A stretch of DNA of 64,000 nt, taken from positions 84,720 through 148,719 of the forward strand of contig MEHQ01004388.1 of assembly GCA_008828725.1 (NCBI GenBank). The letters run 5' to 3'. Below the pieces are notes generated by a model. It was given only the letters and a program-made list of their open reading frames with translations, did not search any database and was not told where the DNA came from. Source of the DNA: Saccharina japonica (Eukaryota > Sar > Phaeophyceae > Laminariales > Laminariaceae). The translations under genes were made by a program, and so were the position numbers. Positions 1-12,118 of the stretch are shown here, piece by piece (the first letter of the stretch is position 1; every line of letters starts with the position of its first letter).

Positions 1-418
1 ATCTTGGCCGGGATGACCTTGAAGTCCGGGTCGAGGCGCATGAGAAACGACCCCTCGCCTCCGTAGAAGGAGTTGCTTTCCTTCCAGGCAGAGTCGGCGC
101 AGGCTCCCCACACGGCGCCGGACTCCCTCTCCCGTATCAAGATCACGGTCGGGCCTCCGTATCCCACGAGCTTGAACACTATCCTGTCGCGGTAGTTGGG
201 GGGGGGGGTTGGTTTGGTTGTTGTGGTCATTGTGTTCGGTGGTTGCGATGGGTCAGTGGTGTGGTGTACATTGTGTGTTGGGTGTTTGGTGGTGGTGTGG
301 TGGTGGTTGTTGTGTTGTTTTTCCCAATCCACCTGCTTCACAAAAGGAAGCCATAACAATTACAACTACGAGCGACCGCCAAAATTCTACAGTAGTTTAC
401 ACGGTGCCCAAAAAAGGG

Positions 419-454
<36 letters not shown>

Positions 455-3400
455 TTCGAGACTACCTTAAGCGACCGACCGACTGGCCGACCGACGGACC
501 GACCCAACGCACACAAGCTGACGACGGTTACATATATCCTGCAGCGCGAGTTCCTAGAAAAGCCCGATTGTGCCATGTACACGTATTACCAACACGGGAA
601 GGCGGGGCATCGTAATACTACTGTAGTATGTAATCAGAACCCACGATGAACTATAAAAACACGTATCCGCTCTCCTAAGGTTCACTACAGTACGTACCTC
701 GTACATACCAGGTGACAAAAAGGACAAATGCTGCCATAAATCAAGCTACAGTACGTGAAGTACATATATAGATAGGCCTATACCCACTCTGGAGGGCGGA
801 AATGTAAGGACCGTTTGGTCCCCATATTCCATGTCTAAACGGTCCTTATGTTTCAGCCCAGAGCGGTATATTTTAAATACCACCTATGATATCTACACGA
901 CACGAAGTACAGCAGTATATAGATATAGCCCTTTTTAAGGGTTCCTACAGCAGTACGTACTGTAGTATCAATTATTCGTAGTGCGTTCGGGACTGGAGGT
1001 CCCTTGCATAGCAACCAAAGTCCCTTATCTGGAGTTGGTACTGGCCCCTTACAGCAGTGACTAGTCAGTATAGTGGGCAAAAACAAGGGAGGGCAGAAAT
1101 GTGAGGTCCCTTATATAGCAACCAAGGTCCCTTATCTGGAGTCGGTACCGGCCCCTTACACAGTCCAGTATATAGTGGGCAAAAAAACGGGTGGGCAGAG
1201 TTGGTACCGGCCCCCTTACACACTCCAGTATTTAGTGGGCAAAAAAAACGGTGGGCAGATATGCCGCCTTCCCTTATCGTGGGGTCCCTTAAAAAGGGTC
1301 CACTACCTACCGTAGACGACGACACACCCTGGGATGGATGAATTTCAGACACGATTTCCTCAAAAGCGTGCCTTGGAGGACGCATGCTACGATGGAGCTG
1401 CATGCATTTTTTTTTTTTTTTTTTTTTAAATGATATTAAGTCACCGAAAAAATGATTTTAGAGGAGGAAAACTTCGAGTGCTATACTTCGTATATATTAT
1501 ACCCGAGGAACGATATCATGATCTCAAGTAGATGATCTGAATACGTATTTTGCGTGCAAGATTGCATGCAATACACAAAAAGAATGAAAGTCCGACGATG
1601 TTTGGGTCAAGGAGCCTTTAACCTTTAATAGATCGTTCAGAAAACGTGTCAACCCCCCCAAAATAAATGATAAGACCTCTCTCTAACCTAGCACGCGTCC
1701 GAGCTCGTTCCGTAGGTCGGAGGGGGGGGGGGGGGGGTGTTATCTTAATCACCCTGTGTGATACGCGTCTTCCCTTAAAAAAAGGTCTACTACCTACCCT
1801 TAGCTGAACTATTCTTGCCTGTTGAAAGACATGCCATCCTCCTCGCTGTTGTAGATCCTCATCCAGGGTCCCTGCAGGGCCTTGGTGGAGAGAGCCAGCC
1901 CGAACAGCTCCGCCGGGTAGGTTTCCAGCAGGAAGGAAGGCTGTTGCGGCCGGGGGGGCGAGAACACGGCCAGCGACCGCGGCAGGCTCTCCGCCGAGCA
2001 GGGCAGAGCTGGGTGTATGTGTAATGGATGTACCCAACCGAGAAACATATAGGCATAACATACAAGCAAGGGAGGGAGGGGGGAGGAGGAGGGGAGGGGG
2101 GGGGCAGGAAGTGGGTCAGGATGAAATGGTTCAGATAACGTAGCGCGGACGCAAAACCTGCAGGGACAAACAACTCCTTACACATTCCGTTCTCATTGAG
2201 CAGCTGAGATGACAGATAAGTGGGGCACAGCAGCCTGTGAGAGTTAGGCAGAAGCGCGCGGGGGGGGCGGGTGCCTAGGGGGGTTGTACTCGATATTTAT
2301 GCATGGCCGTAGTCGTATGACCATAGACCCTCGCATCCCTACAATGCCGGGATGGAGCATGTCGGGCTTTCACCGACCAGACCGACATTGCTAGTAGCAC
2401 CAAGTGCGAAGCGCCGTGAGATGTTCGGCGAGTCGCATGAAGGGTGAGCTGCATCATCATGATTTAATAACCGCGTGTGAGGCGGACTTGCATACAGATG
2501 ACAGCTTCAATGAGTTAATTTAATTCCCGGTGTGGTCACTTCCAGAGGCAGCAATGGGAGTACTATGCAACTGCCTCGTGGGTGCCTTACCATAAACACT
2601 ACGTGATACGATAATTCCCCTCGTGCGGAGTAAAGGTTCCCCACCTCGAGCAATGATATTGATCTAACCCGACCGACAGCTGTGATCGACAGCCAAAAAA
2701 CAAACAAAAACGTTATCCTGGTGGTCTAGCCCATGTTGTGAGCGGCGTGTTTTACAGTGCCGCTGCTAACCGCTGCCAACCCAACATATATAATATAGGC
2801 GGGGTCTACCCCGGGGGGGGGTGTACTTCATGTTCATGCATGGCCGTAGTCGTATGACCATAGACCCTCGCGTCCCTACAATGCCGGGACGGAGCATGTC
2901 GGGTTTTCACCGACCAGGCAGACATTGCTAGCACCAAGCACGAAGCGCCGTGGGGTGTTGGGCGAGTCGCATGAAGGGTGAGCTGCATCCTACTAAGAAC
3001 CGCTTGTCAGGCGGACTTGCATATGGATGACAGCTTCAATGAGTTAATTCAATGTCTGGTGTGGCTACTTCCTGAGACAGCAATGGGAGCACTATTTATC
3101 TGCCTCATGAATGCCTTACCATATAGACACTACGTGATACGATCATTCCCCTTGTGCGGAGTTGAGGTTCTCGACCCCGCACAAATGATCTACTCGACCG
3201 CCAGCCTTGGGTAACCGTCAAAACAAAAAAAACAAGGAAAAAAAAACGGTACCCTGGTTGTCTAGCTCACGCAGTGAGAGGCGTGATTTACAGCGTCGTC
3301 GCCAGGCGACGCCAACCCAACCCATATATATATAATATATGAGGGGGGGGGTCTACCCCGGGGGGGGTGGAAATATACAAGCAACCGCCCCACACACACA

Positions 3401-4543
3401 CCTCTAGCCCCCCCCCCCCCCCGCCNNNNNNNNNNNNNNNNNNNNNNGGGGGGGGGGTATTGTTCAATTAAAAAATATATACAGCAAGCAGTATAAAACA
3501 AGTGATTTATCCAAATGTTTTTACAGCAGTACTCAAATATTTTTTTCACGCGGGGCAATTTGCTTTCTCCTCGTTGAACTACCGAGTATCAACACGCTGA
3601 CCCTTCCAACTCCACTCTGGTCAACTCGCTTCATGTTGCGTAAGGCGCGTGCATGCAGACGACGGCCTCGAAGTTATCATTCGTATCCCCGCTAGATGTT
3701 GACCTCGTCGTTGTGTGATGTGCATCTAAACCTGGAAACAATCGCTGTGTTCTGAAATCGGAAAGAATAAAACAGCAGTAGCACGTAGTAATGCAGGAGG
3801 TACTGCTGACTGCTGTACGTAAATATTTTACCAGCAGCACGCGAAAGCATGTAAGAAACCAAATCGAGAGTTCTTACGTACACGTTGTTTACTTTAGTTT
3901 CCTTCTTCGTATGAACGCTTTGTCCGCACTCCTCGGTTGTAGGTGAAGATGCAGCAGCCTAGTTGCTTCTGTCGTTTTTTCTGATGTTGTTGGTGGTGCT
4001 GCTGCTGCTGTGCATTATGTGGATGGTCTGTTGCGGTCGAGGTAACCCGTTTTTCTTGCGTCGCCCTTACTCTGACCACTCCGTAGGAAAGCCTTGTATA
4101 TATAAATATATCGCAATCTATCGCCTTTGCTTGGCGCAGCCCAATAAAAAAAATAAGACGCGCGAAGCGCACCGATTGCTGCGCTTGTATATAGATATAT
4201 ATATATAATGATCTCACCTTTGACTCCCTCAGCCTTAGCGTCGCCGTACAAGAAGCACCTGGTGTGCATGAACGTGCTGAGGCAATGGTGCAGCAGGGGC
4301 CCCCTCTCCGACACCCACAGCTTCAGACCCTGGCTAGAAACCCTCACTACCCCCCCTCCCCCGCCCCCCCCACGACGCTCCTCGCCAACTTTTCACCGTG
4401 AAATTTCCCACTAAGACCACCACCACCACCACCACCACTAGCTCTGGTGTCATCGCCTTCTTCATGCGGGGGAGTTCGCCACGCATCAACGCTGCACAGA
4501 TAAGCCACCTCGAACAGCCGCCCAAGCTTTCGATCGATAAAGA

Positions 4544-4585
<42 letters not shown>

Positions 4586-7500
4586 AAAAGGGGGGGGGGG
4601 GAAAAAGGGAACGGGGGGGGGGGGGGGGGGGGTTACTCATGTCGTGCACGGCCGTAGTCGTATGACCATAGACCCTCGCATCCCTACAGTGCCGGGACGG
4701 AGCATGTTGGGTTTCCACCACCGGGGGGAGCATGTCATTTGTTGCTTGCCTTAGTCATTTGACCATTGACCACGCATCCCTTATATAGACACGGAGCACG
4801 GGGTAACGTGTCTTGGTGCTAAGCTTTAGTGTCGTACCTAGATATTTTTCGGGAGCCACACTGAAAGCACGCCATAAAGAAAGCAATACCGAACAACAAG
4901 AGCAACAACAAGAGCAACAACAACAACAACAACAACAAGACCAACAACAAGACCAACAATAACAACAACAAGACCAACAACAACGACAACAACAAAAAGT
5001 CGCTACGAGTACACCCAGCAAGACCCTCATACAAAATATCATAGAATACCTCGCTACGTACCGTCCCGCCTTCTGCTATCATACCTACGACAATAACCAC
5101 CATCGCCACCACCGGTGCTTTTTCACAGGTCAAACGACCGATTCCTATTTGATTCCGAATCCAACTCCGAAATCCGGCTCCGACTTCGAACTCCGAATCT
5201 GACTCCGAATCCAAATCAAAACCCAACGAATGTAAATCCGATTCCGAACCCGAATCCGACTCTGAATCCGAACCCGACTCCGAATCCGGCTCCGATTCCA
5301 ACTCCGAATCAAAATCCGAATCCACTTCCGAATCCAAACCCGATTTTGAATCGGACTCCCAATCCTAATGCGAATTCAAGCCTGAATCCAACCCTGGACC
5401 CGATTTCGCAAAGCGCCTGCCGACTCGACTCTGGATCCAGCACCAACCTAGTCTGAAGTCTGAATCCGACACGCATCCTAATCCGAAATCCGGCACCAAT
5501 CCTAATCCAAAATCCAGCATCCATCCGAATTCGAATTCGGCACCCCATTTTAAATCGGAACCCGGCATCCATCCGAACCCTGATATGTGTTAGATCCGAA
5601 TATCAGGTAAGGTTTCACACGGCCTACACACCCCACTCTGTCCAGGTATATATATAGTCATCACTGTTTAGTTTCCAGTTCAACTCGTAGGAGGTTTCCC
5701 CCCAGGGGTGTCGTCCCTTCTCACTCCCCCCCCCCCGGTGGAAGCAGAACAAGAAGGAAAGGAAACACTAAGACAACAAAAAAGAACGCACGAAACGTTA
5801 ATGTTTCGCGGCGGGACACGTCACACTATTTATCTGCCGTCATCCTTTTTTTTGTGTTCACCTGCGTCTCGTCCATATCGGCCCCTCCGGCGTCGTTGCA
5901 GATGTCGAAGAGGGCCTGGACCATTCCCGCTCGGCTGCTCCGGCAAGAAGATGCCACTGTTTATTTTTCGTTTTCGTGGGGTTTTATAGTTTTTTTTCAG
6001 GGAGGAGGGGGTGGGGGGGGGGGGTGGGGGGGGGGGGGGGGGGGTGTACGTCATGTTGTCACGGCCGTAGTCATGATGGACCATATGACCCTCGCATTCC
6101 CTACAATGCCGGACGGAGCGCATTGGGTTTTTACCAAACACAGCAGACATTGGCTTGGCACGCCAAAAATGCGCGAAACGCCGTGAAGGTATTGGGCGAA
6201 GTCGCATGGAGGTGAGCTGGCATCCTGCTAAGGAACCGCCTCTGAGGCGGACTTGCATATGACGACAGCTTCAATGAGTTAAATTTAATTTCTGGTGTGA
6301 GCCACTTCCGAGACAGCAGATGGTTTTTTACTATGTAACTGCCTCGCGGACGCCTTACCTATATTAAACACTACGTGATACGACCATTCCCCCTTGTGGC
6401 GGAATTAAAGGTTCTCCACCCTTCCCACAATGATCTACATCGACTCAGCTTTGGTGACCGCAAAAAAAATAACAAAAAAAAAACGGCACCCTGGTTGTCT
6501 AGCTCACGCAGCGAGTGGCGTGATTTTACAGGCGCGTCGTTGCAAACGACGCCAACCCAACTATAAATATATCATATATTTACAGGGGGGGTCGTTTTAT
6601 TGTTTACACCATTTAAGTGTTTTGGTTTTGGCAAAGAAGACGGACGGAACGCGGGGGGGGGAGGGGGGAGGGGGGTACTTCATGTTCATGCCATGGCCGT
6701 TAGTCGTAAATGCCCATATGACCCTCGCATCCCTACAATGCCGGGGGGGGGGGCATACTTGTTTGTTGTTTGCCTTAAGACATTTGACCGTTGACCACGC
6801 ATCCCTGTCGAGACGGAGCGGGGGCGGCATGACCTCCGTGAGCGATTGCAAGGAAGAAAACGGTGTAAACGGCGTCGTATTACACGCAGTGCTCGAAGTG
6901 CCTCCGCGACTAAGAATTGGGTTGAGGGCGGGGAGGGCGCGAGATGGCGGGGGGAGGGGGAAGTGGCAAAGTAGGTACGCCTTCACTGTCGTGCTGTTCG
7001 TCGCAACAAAATGAGAGAGAGATATCGATCTCGTCGTCATCGCAGTTGCGATATCTCCCCCCCCTCCCCTCCCCCCCTCTCGATCCATCCCGACCGCGCC
7101 CGAAACAAGAGTAGCAAAAACAATATGTCATGACGTGATGACGGCGAAAAGAGCCTCGTATATAGCCTCCTGCTCGCGGCTTTTTACAAAGCAGCATGTA
7201 TGTGGGCGCTGTTGTTTCGCGGGCTAAAACAGCGTTCCACTACATCATCGGTGTACGTATAATATGTACAGTAGGTGTAATAGCTTTTCATCTATCTGAT
7301 TCCGTCGTACTGCCTGAGGTTTATTTTTTTCACGAGGAAAACAACCAATGTCGCTTTACCGGGCTAGTGTTTTTTTTTTTCAGAGGAGACCGAGGATATC
7401 GGACAAACAGGCAGCGCAACAACAAAAAAAAAGTGCCACTCTGTCGTGAAATACTGGTAAGAGTAAGTTTGAGCGTTGGGGAGAATATCGAAACGCACAT

Positions 7501-7915
7501 TATATTGCCAAACAGAGTGGTACTAGGCGTTATACGTATGTATGTAGACTATATGTGTATTGACGGTGGGAAACAAAAACGAAAACGAGCGAAAGGCAAA
7601 GAAAGTGAAAAACGAAACAAATCGCTAATGACAATGATACGATACATACATACAATGAACTAAAACGAACTGAAACCTCAAAAAGCGTAGTCATAACAAA
7701 AGCAATGTTAATGACACAAAATCAAGGAAACGAATCAAGAACACACGCCACATAAAAGATGAAAACACGAAAGCACAGAAACACTAAAAACACTAAAAAC
7801 ACTAAAAACATCAAAAACACAGCAAAAACACAGCAAATAAACACAAGAAAAAACACACACACAACAAACACCAAACGAAAACACAAAAAACACAAAAAAA
7901 AAAAAACACACACAC

Positions 7916-7949
<34 letters not shown>

Positions 7950-8671
7950 AAACTCGCGCCGCCCCCACCCACCTCCTTCACGGAAGCCTTCTAGCGTCAA
8001 CACATCCCCCTTCGATCCCACCGAGGCCTGCTTTTGGCACTCCAGAAAGAAAAACAGCAGGCGCTCGGGGAACCAATCAGCTCCTGCCAGCGCAAAGTGC
8101 CGCTTGAATTTAGCCGGGTCCACATGCTTTCCGCCCCCACCGCACAAACTCCTGCAGGGTTATAAAGGGGTTAACGGGTGGGGGGGGGGGGGGCAGCGGT
8201 GACGCGCACAAAACGGCTTAATAGATTACAAGCAGGGGGGGGGCAGCGGTGACGCGCACAAAACGGTTTAATAGATTACAAGCAGCAGCAACAGCAACAG
8301 CAGCAAGTCATGATGAGCTGCTGAGTCTCGATGTCGTGCTGCTCGAATAATCGGTTTTGTGCGGCAACCGTGATAACAACGGGCACTGGGGCCGAGCTGA
8401 CCACTCCGTGCTAACTTTTTCAGCTGCCCCTGGGACCCAGGGGGTAGCCCCGCCAAGAAGGCGAAGACTCGCGAACGTTGTTGACCAGGACATGCCCTGT
8501 ACCGCGTTTGGGTGTTGGCGGGGGAAATATAGGTCTGGCAGCGGCGGCAACAGCAGCAACAGCAGCAGCAGCAGCAACAGAAGCAGCAACAGCAACAGCA
8601 GCAGCAGCAGCAAACAACAGCAGAGGCAGCAGCGGCAGCAGAAGCAGCAGCAGTAACAGCAACAACAGCAA

Positions 8672-8707
<36 letters not shown>

Positions 8708-11224
8708 AAGCAGCACGCAGCAGCAGCGGCAGAAGCAGCAGCAACAGCAGCAACAGCAGCAACAGCAGCAGCAGCAGCAGCAACGACAGCAACGACAGCA
8801 CACAACTCTTTGCTGGGTGTGCGGTGTGTAGAGCGACGGGAAAGGCAATGCGCACTCGCGCCCGCACGTGCAGTTGCTGGTGGTTTTGAATCTTGGTGAC
8901 CGAGTGACGATATACGTACACAGCAGTGGCAGTACAGAGGTAGACAATCACGCCCTCGCGACATGGTTTGATATCATTTCCCTCTAGTAAAACAGCAGTG
9001 GGTAGGCACCCCGTGGCAATCTTAAGCCAAAACAGGCGGTCTTGACTACACAACGCTCTTATTGGTAGTGGAAAATAGGTAGAGTTTTAGTGTGTGTGGG
9101 ACACGCCGATTTGACCTATCTTTAATCCCGATTACTCTTACCTTGGGCTATTTTGGCAAAAAAATATATTATATAGTCCACACTACCAGTAGCTCGCAAA
9201 GTCGTTCGTTTTAGTGAGTGTTGATATAATACGTGTAGCTGTTGGCAAGCTATGACGGCTGAAGGATGGAGTTGGTGGTCAACGCCTCATGGGGTTGGTG
9301 GCTTATAGTTGGTGGACGATGGCTCATGGTTGATGGGCGATAGCCGATGGTACAAAATGGTTGATGGCTGATGGGTGGACGATGATGGGGTGATTGTTAG
9401 ACGGTGGTGGAGGGGCTAGTGGACACACATTGATAGTGAATCTTCACGGGGGGTTTGTGCTTGGCGCCTGAAGCCGACCCTCCGACCCTAACCCCAACCC
9501 TACAACCCGAACCCTACACGAGCAGTGTGGCCAGTGCTTGGATGCTGTGCTTGGTAAGACTCTAGGTTGACTCGGCCGGCTTGGATGATGCTGTGCTTGG
9601 AAATACTCTATACAGGTTGACTCGGGATGCTGCTGTGGCTGGGGAAGACTCCAAGTTGATTGAGCCGCGTAAACCGTACCCTGAGCCAACCAGAGTGTCT
9701 AAATAGCTACCTTAGAAAGATTCACCATCAAGGTTCGTCAAGTACTGCGATGATGAGTGATTGACGATGGTTGGTGGCCGATGGTTACGCACTCCAAGTT
9801 GATTGAGCCGCGTAAACTATACCCTGAGCCAACCAGAGTGCCTGAATAGCTACCTTAGGAAGATTCACTATCAAGCTTCGTCCACTACTGCGATGATGAG
9901 TGATGGACGATGGGTGGTGGTTGATCGTTACGCGACGATGGGTGATGGCTAACAGTAATGGTTGGCGGTTGAAGGATTATTATGGATCATGGTTGGTGGC
10001 TAATGGTGTGGTCGATAATCGTGATGGTCGATGGTTAGACGATGACGATGATGGTTGATGGATAGCGGTTACGGTTGACGGGTAATGGTTGGTGGTGGCT
10101 GAGGGATGGTGGTCTATGGTTGATGATTGAAGTTGCATGTATGGTGAATGATGGATGATGGATGATGGATGATGGTGTGGGGATGATGGACGATGACTAC
10201 GGTAGTCATTTGTATCATTATAATGTTTATATTCGCCCTTCTTTTCTCTCTTCCTCTTTTATCAATAGTCGGAACTCAGATCTGGGGTCGCGACGTAGGT
10301 TCTTCTCCCTCCTCCCCCACTACGGTACGTGCCTTGCATTTTTTATCGCGAGAAGATTTTAGCACTTTCTTCCCTCGTGGCCTCGCGTCGAATTCCGCCT
10401 ACCCACGCTTCGAAGGCGCTCTCAAGCAATTGGGTCCGTCTTATTTTTGCAAATAAAGTCAAAATGTCACCACGGCGGGATTCGAACTCGGGTACCAACG
10501 CTAGTAGCATTTGAATCTGACTACTGTTAATAGACTGATACCGGGGCGACCGTGTGTATACGTACGCTTTAACCCGATCAATAATCCCGCGGATTTTTTA
10601 CTGCTGTAGATCTACGACAGGGTACATACAATATATGAACGAAAAAGAGTGCAAAAACAAACGATGTTGAGAACCTCCATCAGTCATAAATATGTTAACA
10701 TGTGACTATAAATAATAAGGCGTTTGCCTCAAAAGGCAAAAAAAACTAAAACATAAAAGTGCCTGTTTATCGGGTTAACAACCCGTTTAGGACTGCACTC
10801 CCGATGTGGGGATAATTTACTTGGAATTAGAGTCAGATTTTGATACATGTAAAGCAGTTAGTAGTGCAGCTCTGAACGGTTTTAAACCACGCGTCAGGGA
10901 TGCCGCAGCTGCTCCTACTATTTTTTTTTGTTGTTGGCCATCCCATTTATTATCTTCGCCCTTCCTTTCTCTCTCCTTCCTAGTCGTAACTTGGATCCGG
11001 GGTCACAAAGTAGGCTCTTCTCCCTCCTACTTCGTATACCAGGGGAGCAATGGAAATAGGACTACATATTGTTATTAATAGTAAAAATTGATAAATATCT
11101 CCAAGTAGCTTTTTGTATGTACGGTAGGTCCTATTTACTATAGGCCCCCCGTAATATATATGTTAGCAGGTATACCGGTATGTACCGATTGAACCATCGT
11201 CATGGTAGACAGCAGCAGTATGAT

Positions 11225-11265
<41 letters not shown>

Positions 11266-12118
11266 CAGTCGCAGCAGTATCACACGTTAGGTGCAAGTCG
11301 CCAAAGCCGAAATGAAACACTTCCAGCAAGCAAACAGCAGTAAGGGAGAGAAAAGCCTTGGCCCGTCAACATACCGACCGATCGTGTTGTGAATACTCAC
11401 TCACTCGAAGGGGGGAGGAAGGGGGGGAAGGTGATGTGGGGGGGGGGTGTACTTCATTTTCATGCATGGCCGTAGTCAGGGGGGAGTTGGGGGGGGGGTG
11501 GGGGGGGGGGGGGGTTAAACCTGTAAACCTGGTGCGTGTGTGGAATATGTACGTACTACGAGTACGTACTGGTACGTATATGATAGACATCAACGTCGTA
11601 TATACGAGTACGAGTGCGAGTACGTACGTACCATATGTATACGTACGTACGTACGTACGTACGTACTGCTGTAACGCTGTACGGGTACGACGTAACTGAT
11701 TTGTGTTCGATTTTTTCGAGTTTATCTTCTTGCTATCCCGAGTCTCAAGCCTCGAGTCTCATGTCTCGAGCGACGGCGACAGCATCTTGTACAGTACCAG
11801 GTATGTCATGTTACACAGAAAAGCAAGTTACCGACGCTGAGTGAAGAGCGAGCTATCATACATACGAACTCACTTAAAAAGTAGCTGCAGCTGGCCGAAC
11901 TCATCGAAGGAGAACGGACCCAGAGCGGCCGAGCCCTTTTTCTCGAGGGCTGCCTGCAGCTTCTCTTGCTGCTTTCGCGTCGACGAAGGATCATCACCGC
12001 CGTCACCGCCATCGTCGCCCGTGCTGCTAGTCATGGAGGAGCTGGAGCCCTTGGCTGAGAGGGAGGCCACGGAGGGCTTCTTGGCGAAAGACGCTTTCTT
12101 CGCGATGGATTTCCACAT
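1..12118 (-). CDS. TLDc-domain protein with EF-hand-like N-terminal half (MEAK7/TLDC1-like), 3' end beyond the window
   Basis: Six coding exons were joined on the minus strand: 12118-11874, 8151-7973, 5956-5862, 4329-4218, 2008-1819 and 183-1 (continues off the edge). All phases agree. Exon 1 ends with GPFSFDEFGQLQLLF. Exon 2 has DPAKFKRHFALAG and GDVLTLEGFREG, and exon 3 has MVQALFDICNDAGGADMDE; these resemble degenerate EF-hand helices and loops. Exon 4 has LKLWVSERGPLLHHCLSTF. Exons 5-6 carry the TLDc domain, with PWMRIYNSEEDGMSFNR joining IVFKLVGYGGPTVILIRE, then GAVWGACADSAWKES and FYGGEGSFLMRLDPDF. This order (EF-like region, linker helix, TLDc) is that of MEAK7/TLDC1, a lysosomal mTOR-associated protein in animals. 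Function in an alga is unknown, and the EF-like loops look too poor in acidic residues for firm calcium binding. The exon 5 donor is GC (AG|GCAAGA). An OXR1-type TLDc protein is the alternative, but the N-terminal half argues against it. Confidence 0.75.
960..1310 (+). repeat. Tandem repeat with GTGGGCAAAAA units
   Basis: Units of about 60-110 bp contain GGTCCCTTATCTGGAGT, TTGGTACCGGCCCCTTACA and CAGTATATAGTGGGCAAAAA. An inverted pair TAAGGACCGTTT/AAACGGTCCTTA stands just before, at 806-850. It lies in the last TLDc intron in the window. Confidence 0.7.
1378..1700 (+). repeat. Dispersed repeat shared with 33887-34130
   Basis: The two places share, in the same order, CATGCTACGAT, CACCGAAAAAATGATTTT, GAAAGTCCGACGA, AAGGAGCC, GATCGTTCAGAAAACG and TAGCACGCG, separated by less conserved sequence of similar length. 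No coding capacity. Nature unknown. Confidence 0.6.
2271..3360 (+). repeat. Family A dispersed repeat, two tandem full copies
   Basis: Two copies of about 545 bp (2271-2813 and 2821-3360) stand head to tail. Each has a G-run, then a head with GCATGGCCGTAGTCGTATG and CTCGCATCCCTACAATGCCG, a middle with GAGGCGGACTTGCATA and GACAGCTTCAATGAGTTAA, an A-rich stretch, and a tail GCCAACCCAAC plus AT repeats before the next G-run. They differ by scattered substitutions, so the duplication is not recent. No coding capacity is seen. Confidence 0.85.
3426..3447. other. Assembly gap between C-run and G-run
   Basis: 22 N bases lie between CCCCCCCCCC and GGGGGGGGGG. Complementary homopolymers on both sides point to a polymerase or assembly stop at a strong hairpin. 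Confidence 0.9.
5141..5580 (+). repeat. CCGAATC-type hexamer repeat
   Basis: Irregular CCGAATC/CCGAACC/CCGACTC units run for about 440 bp. Open frames exist on both strands (Asn-Pro or Asp-Ser repeats), but these are a by-product of the period. It lies in a TLDc intron. Confidence 0.8.
6040..6598 (+). repeat. Family A dispersed repeat, full copy
   Basis: It starts directly after a G/T-interrupted G-run of about 40 bases and runs through the same head, middle and tail landmarks as the copies at 2271-3360. It ends in ATATATTTACAGGGGGGG. It lies in a TLDc intron, just upstream (in the gene's sense) of the exon at 5956-5862. Confidence 0.85.
8280..8800. repeat. CAG/CAA microsatellite field
   Basis: Imperfect CAG runs with CAA and CGG interruptions occur at 8280-8310 and 8535-8800. 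All six frames give homopolymer-like peptides. Other CAG/CTG fields: 11228-11275, 48785-48935 and 46655-46720. This one lies in the first TLDc intron. Confidence 0.85.
9230..10200 (+). repeat. GATGGTTGATGG-rich low-complexity region with a segmental duplication
   Basis: Irregular GATGG/GTTGATGG words fill much of the stretch. A segment of about 85 bp (CTCCAAGTTGATTGAGCCGC ... GATTCACCATCAAG) is present at 9649-9734 and again at 9789-9874 with few changes. Degenerate CCCTAA-like words at 9480-9515 are too few to be telomeric. Confidence 0.7.

Noticed and set aside
5115..5572. Asn-Pro or Asp-Ser repeat proteins on both strands
   Set aside because: They follow from the hexamer repeat; both strands are open in several frames and the stretch lies inside an intron.
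8410..8500. Minus-strand frame FAFLAGLPPGSQGQLKKL as an extra TLDc exon
   Set aside because: It could splice in phase 2, but only with a weak donor (AAAAA|GTTAGC). The exons at 11874 and 13188 have the proper motif and strong GTGAGT donors.
8268..9053. Long Leu-, Cys-, Ala- or Gln-rich open frames around the CAG field
   Set aside because: All frames of a CAG repeat are open. Similar homopeptide frames at 28504-29600 (other than the WLM frame), 48784-49159 and 60722-61138 were left out for the same reason.
9480..9515. Telomere-like CCCTAA words
   Set aside because: Only a few degenerate units within a low-complexity region; the gene continues on both sides.
10470..10545. tRNA gene on the minus strand
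   Set aside because: A T-loop-like TTCGAAT is present, but its stem does not pair and no acceptor or anticodon arm can be built.
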